Assembly (NCBI GenBank): GCA_003222035.1
Contig: QHUS01000049.1
Span: 32,393 to 96,392, forward strand
Direction: 5' to 3'
DNA: 64,000 nucleotides
DNA from: Gemmatimonadota bacterium
Lineage (GTDB): Bacteria > Gemmatimonadota > Gemmatimonadetes > Gemmatimonadales > GWC2-71-9
The notes under the pieces are model-generated. The model was not told where the DNA came from and ran no database searches. It saw only the letters and a program-made list of their open reading frames with translations. A program made the position numbers and the translations under genes. Below, one piece after another: positions 9,995-16,896 of the stretch (position 1 is its first letter; each line of letters opens with the position of its first letter).

Positions 9995-10774
9995 TCAGCG
10001 CTTGTCGTACTCGTCGTGGCGGTGCATCCAGAACCCGCTTTCGTTCCGCCCGAGTGGGGCTCGGTCGAGCCACTGGTACATGCCCCAGAGGCCATCCAGC
10101 CCCCGCGCATACGCGGAATAGGTGTGGTATACGACGCCGTCCTGGAACGCGAACCCGCTCATGCCCGGCCTCTCGCGGGTGTACGTGGCCACGTCCGTTC
10201 CGGTCATGGCCGCGACCTCGGCGACGGGGCTCTCCTGCCACTCCGCGGTGCTGCGCCCGATGAGCGGCGCGCCGGCCTCGCGCCGGTAGTTGTATTCGAT
10301 GCCTCCCTCGCGCTGTTGCTCCTCGGTGAAGCAAACGTTGAAGTCGACGTTGAAGTCGTTGCCGAACGAGGACGCCCACGGAAATGTCCACCCCATCCGC
10401 CGCTTGTACGCCTGGAGCTTCACGAGCGGCGCCCGTGACACCGCCCAGAGCATCACGTCATGGTTGGCCAGGTGCACGCCGAACCCGTTGAAGCCGTCCG
10501 CGATCGCCGAGCAGGCCGGACAGCCCGCCGTGTAGTCGGGCCCGAACATGAAGTGGTAGACGAGGAGCTGCGAGCGCCCTCGAAACAGGTCCGTCAGCGC
10601 GGCGCTCCCCTCATCGGTCTCGAAGCGATACTGTTTGTCGATCCGGACCCAGGGCAGCTCCTGCCGCTGCCGCGCCAGCGCGTCGCTCTGCCGCGTGAGG
10701 TCCTTCTCGGCCTTGAGCAGCTCGAGCCGCGCGGCGAGCCACTCTGCACGTGTCCCGGTCTTGTGCTTCGTCAT
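9995..10774 (-). CDS. DUF899 thioredoxin-like protein (copy 1)
   Basis: Cytoplasmic protein of 259 aa of the DUF899 family, which has a thioredoxin-like fold. The helical N-terminal part runs WLAARLELLKAEKDLTRQSDALARQRQELPWV. The core begins LLVYHFMFGPDYTAGCPACSAIADGFNG, whose CPACS resembles a redox motif. The substrate and partner are unknown; the family is often encoded with ArsR and SRPBCC proteins, as here. It follows the second DUF899 gene by 19 bases and precedes DUF2182 by five. The two copies are clearly paralogous but diverged, so this is not a recent duplication. Confidence 0.9.
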   Translation of the reverse strand: MTKHKTGTRAEWLAARLELLKAEKDLTRQSDALARQRQELPWVRIDKQYRFETDEGSAALTDLFRGRSQLLVYHFMFGPDYTAGCPACSAIADGFNGFGVHLANHDVMLWAVSRAPLVKLQAYKRRMGWTFPWASSFGNDFNVDFNVCFTEEQQREGGIEYNYRREAGAPLIGRSTAEWQESPVAEVAAMTGTDVATYTRERPGMSGFAFQDGVVYHTYSAYARGLDGLWGMYQWLDRAPLGRNESGFWMHRHDEYDKR

Positions 10775-10793
10775 CGCTCTTCTCTCCTTAGGC

Positions 10794-11507
10794 CTAATAG
10801 CGGTCGTGGTGGCGCACCCAGCTCACCGGCTCGTCGGGATCCTCGTCGCGCCCCTTCGGCACCAGGTCGAGCACGTTGTACGTGCCGTTCAGGAGGTCGA
10901 TGCCGCGGGCGTAGCTTGAGTACGTGTGGAACACGGTACCACCTGGATCCCGGTAGAACACGCTCGCGCCCTCGCGGTCGGGCATCGCGAAATCGGTGGT
11001 CGCGTAGTTGTAGAAGACGCTGCCACGCTTCACCTGCTCGGGCGTGAAGGAGACACCCAGGTCGTAGTTGAAGTCGCTGTTGCCCGACGACACCCACTTG
11101 AAACGCCACCCCATGCGCTGCTTGAACCGCTCGATCGCCGCGAACGGCGCGCGCGACACGACCACGAAGCTCACGTCGCGCTGCGGCAGGTGCAGCCCGG
11201 CTCCGTCGTAATGATCGGCCCAGAACGAGCATATCGGGCACCCTTCCGTGTCCCCGGGCGCGAACATGAAGTGATACACGAACAGCTGGCTCCTTCCGCC
11301 GAAGAGCTGGGCGAGCGTTTCCTTGCCGTCCGGTCCCTCGAACGCGTAACTCTTCTCCACCCGCTCCCACGGCAGCGCGCGCCGCATTCGGGCGAGGTCG
11401 TCCCGGGCACGCGTGAACTCTTTCTCTTTCTTGAGCAGTTTGGTGCGGGCGGCGATCCACCGGTCGTGGGAAACGATCGTAGGCTTGTTCCGCTTCGTCG
11501 CGGTCAT
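10794..11507 (-). CDS. DUF899 thioredoxin-like protein (copy 2)
   Basis: DUF899 family protein (237 aa) with the same plan as its neighbour: a charged helical N-terminus (WIAARTKLLKKEKEFTRARDDLARMRRALPWERV), FVYHFMFAPGDTEGCPICSFWADHYDG with a CPICS motif, and a C-terminal SSYARGIDLLNGTYNVLDLVPKG. The ATG at 11507 gives the normal N-terminus; reading the frame further upstream would run through the divergent promoter. First gene of a DUF899-DUF899-DUF2182 unit. It is divergent from the ArsR gene with an operator-like palindrome between, so ArsR control is likely. Confidence 0.9.
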   Translation of the reverse strand: MTATKRNKPTIVSHDRWIAARTKLLKKEKEFTRARDDLARMRRALPWERVEKSYAFEGPDGKETLAQLFGGRSQLFVYHFMFAPGDTEGCPICSFWADHYDGAGLHLPQRDVSFVVVSRAPFAAIERFKQRMGWRFKWVSSGNSDFNYDLGVSFTPEQVKRGSVFYNYATTDFAMPDREGASVFYRDPGGTVFHTYSSYARGIDLLNGTYNVLDLVPKGRDEDPDEPVSWVRHHDRY

Positions 11508-11558
11508 GCGGGTACCTCGGCGGATGTGAGATCTGGCGCTCGCGCGCGGGATGCACGA

Positions 11559-11580
11559 TATTCTACCGATCGGTTGAATA
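11559..11580. promoter_or_regulatory. 22-bp palindrome, candidate ArsR-family operator
   Basis: The central 18 bases TTCTACCGATCGGTTGAA (11561-11578) extend by one base pair on each side twice, giving a 22-bp inverted repeat with ten of eleven pairs matched. It lies 12 bases upstream of the ArsR GTG (11592) and 51 bases upstream of the divergent DUF899 ATG. Such a site suits a dimeric winged-helix repressor acting on both directions. Binding is inferred. Confidence 0.6.
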
Positions 11581-11591
11581 ATAAACAACCC

Positions 11592-11918
11592 GTGTCTCGA
11601 AACCGTTCCCGTCGCCTCGACCGCGTCTATGGGGCCATCGCGAGCCCCACCCGCCGCGCTATCCTCACCATGCTGGCGGGGGGCGAGGTGAACGTCGGCG
11701 ACCTGGCGGCGCGCTTCCCCGTCTCCTTCAACGCGGTGTCCAAGCACGTGAAGGTGCTCGAGCGCGCAGGGCTGGTGGCACGCCGGGTGCGCGGTCGGGA
11801 GCACCGGCTCCGCTTGCGGCCGCAGCCGCTGCGCGAGGCTGCACGCTGGCTGGAGACCTACCGCGCGTTCTGGGAGGCCAGGCTCGACGCGCTCGAAGCG
11901 CTGTTGTCGCGCTCATGA
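11592..11918 (+). CDS. ArsR-family winged-helix transcriptional regulator
   Basis: Small (108 aa) winged-helix regulator of the ArsR type. The DNA-binding region reads RLDRVYGAIASPTRRAILTMLAGGEVNVGDLAARFPVSFNAVSKHVKVLERAGLVARRVRGREHRLRLRP (positions 10-78, recognition helix around VSFNAVSKHVKVLE). No cysteine pair typical of metal-sensing ArsR members is present; this subtype usually partners an SRPBCC protein. The GTG at 11592 is preferred; a TTG at 11574 in frame lies inside the palindrome and is unlikely. It overlaps the SRPBCC gene by ATGA. It probably represses itself and the divergent DUF899 genes; the effector is unknown. Confidence 0.88.
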   Translation: MSRNRSRRLDRVYGAIASPTRRAILTMLAGGEVNVGDLAARFPVSFNAVSKHVKVLERAGLVARRVRGREHRLRLRPQPLREAARWLETYRAFWEARLDALEALLSRS

Positions 11919-12364
11919 CCACGGCCGATCAGACCGGCGACACGCTCGTCGTGCGTCGAGTGCTGGCGATCGCGCGCGAGAAGGTGTTCGCCGCGTGGCT
12001 CGATCCCGCGAGCCTGGCGCAGTGGATGCGCCCGGGAGCGGTCAGCCACGCGACCGTCGAGGTCGACCCACGGGTCGGCGGGAAGTTTCGGATAGTGATG
12101 CATCGGGGTCGCAGCGACGGCGGCGATGTCGAGCACTGGGGCGAGTACCTGGCGATCGAGCCGCCTGCCCGCCTGTCGTTCACCTGGATTTCGGTGCATA
12201 CCGATCTGCGGCCCAGCGTGGTCACAGTCGAGCTCGCGGAGCGTGGCACGGGGACCGAGCTGACGCTCACCCACCAACGGCTGCCGCGGGCGAAGGTCGA
12301 GGCACACCGCGAAGGCTGGACCGACATTGTTCGCAAGCTCGAGGCAGCGCTGGGCAAGCCTTGA
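11915..12364 (+). CDS. SRPBCC (AHSA1-like) domain protein
   Basis: Protein of 149 aa with the START/SRPBCC fold of the AHSA1 type, a hydrophobic-cavity ligand-binding fold. Hallmarks are REKVFAAWLDPASLAQWM at residues 22-39, VEVDPRVGGKFRI, GEYLAIEPPARLSFTW, and the C-terminal HREGWTDIVRKLEAAL. The ATG overlaps the ArsR stop (ATGA), so the pair is translationally coupled. ArsR-SRPBCC pairs are widespread; the SRPBCC partner may modulate the regulator or handle a small molecule, but no ligand is established. It is convergent with the DinB gene, with twin hairpins between. Confidence 0.9.
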   Translation: MTTADQTGDTLVVRRVLAIAREKVFAAWLDPASLAQWMRPGAVSHATVEVDPRVGGKFRIVMHRGRSDGGDVEHWGEYLAIEPPARLSFTWISVHTDLRPSVVTVELAERGTGTELTLTHQRLPRAKVEAHREGWTDIVRKLEAALGKP

Positions 12365-12366
12365 TG

Positions 12367-12409
12367 GGCCGCTCTCAGCGGCCGTGCCGAGCCGCGGCTC
12401 TCAGCCGCG
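12367..12409. terminator. Twin CTC-loop hairpins between convergent genes
   Basis: Two perfect 7-bp hairpins stand in tandem: GGCCGCT-CTC-AGCGGCC (12367-12383) and CGCGGCT-CTC-AGCCGCG (12393-12409). They share the core GCTCTCAGC. They fill the 36-base gap between the SRPBCC and DinB stops and enter the end of the latter. No T-tract on either strand, so a Rho-independent mechanism is not clear; bidirectional 3'-end formation is likely. Confidence 0.5.
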
Positions 12410-12949
12410 ACCGGCCCAGACCTGCTCCGCCTGCCATAGATGCCGATGTTGATGCCGCGGCAGAATGGTGAAGCAGGCATACAGGTTGTAGTGCACCCGC
12501 GCGTTGAACGGCGACGTCACGCGTACCTGAGAGAGCGGCAGGTGGTCGGCCTGCGCCAGCAAGTCCAGCTGAATCCGCTGCAGCCGCTCGAACTCCGTCA
12601 CCAGGAGCGAAGGTGCGACGGCGCTCGAGGGCACGAACCGCGCAATCGTCTTCAAGCGCACCCGCACCGGAGGCCCCATGGTCCACCACAGCAGCCAGCC
12701 GACCGGATCCCGCCGGTAGCGCGCCGGGGCCGGCAGGTCGAGCGTGCGGGCACGCGCGATCGCCTCCCGCAAGAGTGGCAGGTATTCCACCGACGTGAGG
12801 TTCAGATGGGCCACGCACTCGGCGACGGACCAGCGATCGGGATGGGCGCGCTTGCTCCAGCGCTCGACCGGAACTGTGCGCAGCAGATCGTGCAGACGCC
12901 GCTGGGCGCTGCGATACTCGTCGGCGATCAGCTCGAGCTGAGGGTGCAT
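12401..12949 (-). CDS. DinB family protein (copy 1)
   Basis: DinB-like four-helix-bundle protein (182 aa), a fold that often binds a divalent metal through three histidines. The visible candidate ligands are in RWSVAECVAHLNLTS near residue 45 and in the C-terminal ILPRHQHRHLWQAEQVW. DinB_2 members include thiol-dependent transferases, but the reaction here is unknown. The ATG at 12949 was chosen because the preceding GAGG-like sequence and the family length both fit; upstream codons run into the kinase tail. A second, only distantly similar DinB gene lies at 49409-49912. Confidence 0.85.
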   Translation of the reverse strand: MHPQLELIADEYRSAQRRLHDLLRTVPVERWSKRAHPDRWSVAECVAHLNLTSVEYLPLLREAIARARTLDLPAPARYRRDPVGWLLWWTMGPPVRVRLKTIARFVPSSAVAPSLLVTEFERLQRIQLDLLAQADHLPLSQVRVTSPFNARVHYNLYACFTILPRHQHRHLWQAEQVWAGRG

Positions 12950-12977
12950 GCCGGAGCCTCGCGTCTCGTGGCCTTCG

Positions 12978-14618
12978 TTATGAATTCCCCGGCACCACGG
13001 CCGTTGCGACCGCGTGTCCGCGAACCCCTCTGTTCTCGTGTCGAGCAGCGGGCCGGTTCGTACTCCACCACCGGGCCGCCTTCGCTTCCGTCCAGGCCTC
13101 ACGAACCGGCACGGCCCTGAGCGCGCTCGCCAGCTCGTCCGCACTCGCCGGCCGCTGCTCCGGTTTCTTCGCAAGGCACGACAGGATCAATCGATCCAGG
13201 GCCGGGGGAATGTCCTGCTGCGTTCGCGCGGACGGCGGGACCGGTACCTCGTTCAGGTGTCGCGCGATCACTTGGAGCGGACTCGCCGCCTCGAACACGA
13301 GTCGACCGGTGACGAGCCAATACGCGACGCAACCCAGCGCGTAGAGGTCCGCGCGGCCATCCACGGAGTCACCCAGCGCCATCTCCGGCGCCATGTACGC
13401 CGGCGTGCCCGGCGCAATCCCCGCCGCGGTCTCGCGTGACTCCGCCACGTTCCCGGTCACCGACTTGACCAGCCCGAAATCCAGAACCTTCACGAAATCG
13501 TGCTCCAGACCCATGCGGCCCAGGTGGATATTCGCCGGTTTGATGTCCCGGTGAACCAGGCCGCGGGCGTGCGCCTCGGCAAGCGAGGCGCACGCCTGCA
13601 CCAGGATGTACACCGCCCGGTCCGCCGGAACCGGCCCGAACTGTTGCACCAGGGTCTCCAAGTCCAATCCATCCAGCAGCTCCATCACGAAATAGAGCGT
13701 GCGGTCTTCCGCGATCCCGAAATCGTACAGCTCCACCGTGTGCGGCGACCGCAGATTCGCCGCTGCCTCGGCCTCGCGGCGAAAGCGCTTGATCGCGAGC
13801 TCCGCCCTCGCGCTGTCCACCGCCCCGATCATTTCCGGCCGGATGAGCTTGATCGCCGCGGTGCGGGCAAGCATGCGGTGGGTGGCCGTGTAGACCTCGC
13901 CCATGCCGCCGCGCCCGAGCAGCTCTCCCAGCCGGTAGCTCCCCAGCTCCCGCGCGCTGGCGACCTGCTGCCCCAGCCTGGTCACCACGTGCGAGATGAC
14001 GACCGTCACGCCGAGGAGCAGATAGTTGGGGTAATGCATGACGAGCCCATCCCCCAGCGACCCGAACGGGTGGTGCCCGGCAAGCCCGGAAACCCACATT
14101 CCCACCGGCTCCATCGACGCGGTGATGAAGCCGGCAACGAGCATCTTCCTTGGCGCGACTGGCACGATCGCCGCGAACATGAGCATCACCGGGCCGATCC
14201 AGCTGATCATCGGATTCAGCTTCCAATCTTCGGGAATCGGGCTCCAATGCATCATGATGGACAGCTCGAGCGCCGTCAGGACCAGGTACGCGAGCCCGAG
14301 ATCCAGAATGAAGACCGGCGAGCGGGTGCTGCTCCGCACATAGAGAACCAGCGCGATCGACACGGCGCAGCTGAACGCCGACACATGATCCGCGAAATCG
14401 AGCTGCGCCCAACGGGGGTCACCCAGGGCGAGGGCAGCGGCATGTCCAGCCAGCGGTGCGATGAGCCACAGGCTGGCGGCCACCAGCGCCAGGATCCCCA
14501 GCCGTCGCGACGCCTGCCGCAGGAGATCCTCCGGCAGCGCCCGGCGAGCCGCGCCACGGCGATCCGTCCCAGCCGGCGTGCTGCGGACGGGACGAAGCGC
14601 GAGACCCGCTTCGAGCAT
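12978..14618 (-). CDS. Membrane Ser/Thr protein kinase with N-terminal six-span region
   Basis: Hanks-type kinase of 546 aa with an unusual order: about six hydrophobic spans between residues 41 and 213 come first, and the kinase domain (about 228-490) follows. The catalytic set is complete: glycine loop LGRGGMGEVY, AAIKLI (ATP Lys), VHRDIKPANI, DFGLVK and APGTPAYMAPE. The membrane part resembles multi-span sensor regions of histidine kinases rather than the single span and PASTA repeats of PknB. A basic C-terminal tail of about 50 residues follows. The gene next upstream on the same strand encodes a TPR protein, 56 bases away. The signal and substrates are unknown. Confidence 0.92.
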   Translation of the reverse strand: MLEAGLALRPVRSTPAGTDRRGAARRALPEDLLRQASRRLGILALVAASLWLIAPLAGHAAALALGDPRWAQLDFADHVSAFSCAVSIALVLYVRSSTRSPVFILDLGLAYLVLTALELSIMMHWSPIPEDWKLNPMISWIGPVMLMFAAIVPVAPRKMLVAGFITASMEPVGMWVSGLAGHHPFGSLGDGLVMHYPNYLLLGVTVVISHVVTRLGQQVASARELGSYRLGELLGRGGMGEVYTATHRMLARTAAIKLIRPEMIGAVDSARAELAIKRFRREAEAAANLRSPHTVELYDFGIAEDRTLYFVMELLDGLDLETLVQQFGPVPADRAVYILVQACASLAEAHARGLVHRDIKPANIHLGRMGLEHDFVKVLDFGLVKSVTGNVAESRETAAGIAPGTPAYMAPEMALGDSVDGRADLYALGCVAYWLVTGRLVFEAASPLQVIARHLNEVPVPPSARTQQDIPPALDRLILSCLAKKPEQRPASADELASALRAVPVREAWTEAKAARWWSTNRPAARHENRGVRGHAVATAVVPGNS

Positions 14619-14674
14619 CTAGACCCTCCTCGTTGGCATAGTACGCCGAGGTGCAGTCGCCCTGAGCCCGACGA

Positions 14675-15151
14675 TCAGTTGACCACGGCCTGCAGCCGCC
14701 GCAGCCCTGCCAGCGCGGGCGCATAGCCGGGCATTTTCTCGAGCGCCCGCCCGTACTCCCCCACCGCGTCCAACACCTGCCCCTTCCGTTCGTAGATCCG
14801 CGCCAGATTCACGTGCGGAAACTGCGGCGACTCGTAACGCGGCGCGTCCATCGCTTGCCGGAGCCACGGGATCGCCTCGTCCTCGCGTCCCAATTCGATC
14901 AGATAGCACCCGATGTCGTTGTACGGATTCCCGAACGACGGATCAACCGCGATCGCGCGCTTGCACTCGGCGATCGCCTCCGCGTAGCGCCGCTCGAACG
15001 AGTACACCCACCCCAAGAACGTGTGTGCCTCGGCCGTCGGCAGCTCCGCGAGGGAAGCCTGGTACAACTGGATCGCCCCCGCCAGATCGCCCGTCACCTG
15101 GCACTGGTACGCGCGCTCGAATAGCTTTAGCGCCCGAGCTCGATCACCCAC
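14675..15151 (-). CDS. Tetratricopeptide-repeat protein
   Basis: Soluble all-helical protein (158 aa) made of about four TPR units, recognisable as repeated LFERAYQCQVTGDLAGAIQLYQ, AEAHTFLGWVYSFERRYAEAI, NPYNDIGCYLIELGREDEAI, and NLARIYERKGQVLDAVGEYGRAL. TPRs mediate protein-protein contact, so it may be a scaffold or partner of the adjacent kinase, which follows on the same strand. It starts with GTG at 15151 and is divergent from the glycosyltransferase. There is no signal peptide. Confidence 0.85.
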   Translation of the reverse strand: MGDRARALKLFERAYQCQVTGDLAGAIQLYQASLAELPTAEAHTFLGWVYSFERRYAEAIAECKRAIAVDPSFGNPYNDIGCYLIELGREDEAIPWLRQAMDAPRYESPQFPHVNLARIYERKGQVLDAVGEYGRALEKMPGYAPALAGLRRLQAVVN

Positions 15152-15210
15152 ACGCCAAGCCTATTCGCCCCGCACCGCTCTCGCCACCACGCCCGTCGAC
15201 TGGGCTGCCG

Positions 15211-16896
15211 TTGCTCCTGCTTTTCGCATGTGTGCTGCTGGGCTGGAACCTCAACGGGTACCGCCTGTTCGACCCGGACGAGGGCCGCAACGCCGAAGTG
15301 GCGCGGGAAATGGCTCATTCGAACGACTACGTCGTGCCGCACCTGAACGGTCTCCCCTACCTCGACAAGCCGATCGTCTATTTCGCCGCGGCGGCGGCGG
15401 CCATGGAGCTGCTGGGCCCCACCGAAGCCGCCGCCCGCCTGCCCGCGTACCTGGCGACGCTCGCCACCGTCGCGCTGCTCGTGTGGTTCGCCCGGCGCCG
15501 CTGGGGCGAGCGGGGCGGGTGGATCGCGGGCCTCGCCTACGCCACCATGGTGCTGCCCCTCGCGTACGCCCGCACGGCGATCTTCGACAGCACGCTCACA
15601 CTCTGCACGACGGCCGCGATCCTGTCGTTCTGGGACGACCGCCCGGTGCTCGCCTGGGGGGCGATGGCCGCGGGCGTCCTCACCAAAGGGCCGATCGCCC
15701 TCGCGATCCCGCTGCTGGCGCTCGTCGCGCACGCGTTTCTGACCGGCACGTCGGTGCGATCGTTGTTCCCGTGGCGCGGCCTCGCCCTGTTCGGCGCGAT
15801 CGTCCTTCCCTGGTTCCTCGCGGTCTCGATCGCGCACCCCGACTTCCCCCGCTATGTGTTCCTTCGCGAGACGCTCGAGCGGGTGACGACCACGCGGTTT
15901 CACCGCACCGCGCCGTTCTGGTACTACCTGCCGATCGTGCCTGTCGCGGCCTTCCCCTGGATCGTCCCCGCGCTCGCGCGCGTGAAGCACTGGCGCGAGA
16001 CCTGGAATGCCCGGTTGGACGATGCCGCCCGCGAGCCCCTGCTCCTCGCGTGCTGGGTGCTCGTGCCGCTCCTGTTCCTCTCGCTGAACCAGTCGAAGCT
16101 GCCGCAATACGCGCTGCCGCTCATGCCGGCCGTGACGCTCGCCGCGACCCGAAACCTCGTCGCGGGCGGCCCGGCAACCGGGGCGCGCGCGTACATTGCG
16201 GTCGCCGCAATCGTGGGCCTGGCGTTGGTGGCGCTCACCCACTGGCTCCCCGCGCCGATCAGTCTCACACCCGAGGAGAAGTCGGCCATCCCGCCCACCG
16301 CGGTCGCGCTGGGCGTCGTCGTGCTTTGCTCGGCGATCCTGGTCGGGCTCGGTGCCTACGCTCGTGATGCCGCGGGCCGCAAGGCCATCGCCGGGTATGC
16401 TCTGGTCGTCATGACGATTCCGCTACTCTCGCAGCGATTGCTCGCCGCGGTCGGCGAGGACCGCTCGTCCGCCCCGGTCGCCAGCGCCACGGCGGCCGCG
16501 CTGGCGCACGCTGGGGACTCCGCCACGGTGCTGGGCGTGCTGGCCTACCCGCCCTCTCTACCCTTCTACCTGGGTCGCCCGATCGCCGTCGCCACCGAGA
16601 CGGGGCAGGAGCTCACGAGCAACTACATTGCGGACAACCAGATCCGCTTCCGCGATTATCCCGCGTCACCGCTCCTCCCTGCGGGCTACTGGCGCGAGGT
16701 CCTGGTCCGCTGTCCCGTGCCCACCGTATTCGTCACGACCGCGAATTACCGCGAAGCGCGCGCCGCGCTCGACGCCTCCCTCCCGCTGCTCGCGGCCGAC
16801 AATCACTACGCCGCCTACGGCCCTTGCCGGCCACGTGGCGTTTCACAACCTGCAAAACCTCCCCAACCTCCACGGGGTGGCGGGGCAGTGCGGTAG
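15211..16896 (+). CDS. ArnT-like GT39/GT83 glycosyltransferase, integral membrane
   Basis: Polytopic membrane glycosyltransferase of about 561 aa that uses a polyprenyl-phosphate sugar donor on the periplasmic face. The acidic motif of the first loop is FDPDEGRNAEVAREM, then LNGLPYLDKP, as in ArnT and related enzymes. Roughly 11-12 spans cover residues 1-430; the last 120 residues form a soluble C-terminal domain (VLGVLAYPPSLPFYLGRP). The start is uncertain: the reading frame is open far upstream, but an ATG at 15025 would overlap the divergent TPR gene by 127 bases, so I place it at TTG 15211, just before span 1. The last 15 codons are Pro/Gly-rich and the stop shares one base with the asparagine synthetase GTG. 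Confidence 0.85.
   Translation: MLLLFACVLLGWNLNGYRLFDPDEGRNAEVAREMAHSNDYVVPHLNGLPYLDKPIVYFAAAAAAMELLGPTEAAARLPAYLATLATVALLVWFARRRWGERGGWIAGLAYATMVLPLAYARTAIFDSTLTLCTTAAILSFWDDRPVLAWGAMAAGVLTKGPIALAIPLLALVAHAFLTGTSVRSLFPWRGLALFGAIVLPWFLAVSIAHPDFPRYVFLRETLERVTTTRFHRTAPFWYYLPIVPVAAFPWIVPALARVKHWRETWNARLDDAAREPLLLACWVLVPLLFLSLNQSKLPQYALPLMPAVTLAATRNLVAGGPATGARAYIAVAAIVGLALVALTHWLPAPISLTPEEKSAIPPTAVALGVVVLCSAILVGLGAYARDAAGRKAIAGYALVVMTIPLLSQRLLAAVGEDRSSAPVASATAAALAHAGDSATVLGVLAYPPSLPFYLGRPIAVATETGQELTSNYIADNQIRFRDYPASPLLPAGYWREVLVRCPVPTVFVTTANYREARAALDASLPLLAADNHYAAYGPCRPRGVSQPAKPPQPPRGGGAVR

Noticed and set aside
15025..15210. ATG at 15025 as start of the ArnT-like gene
   Set aside because: It would overlap the divergent TPR gene by 127 bases, and the extra residues are low-complexity with no match to family N-termini.
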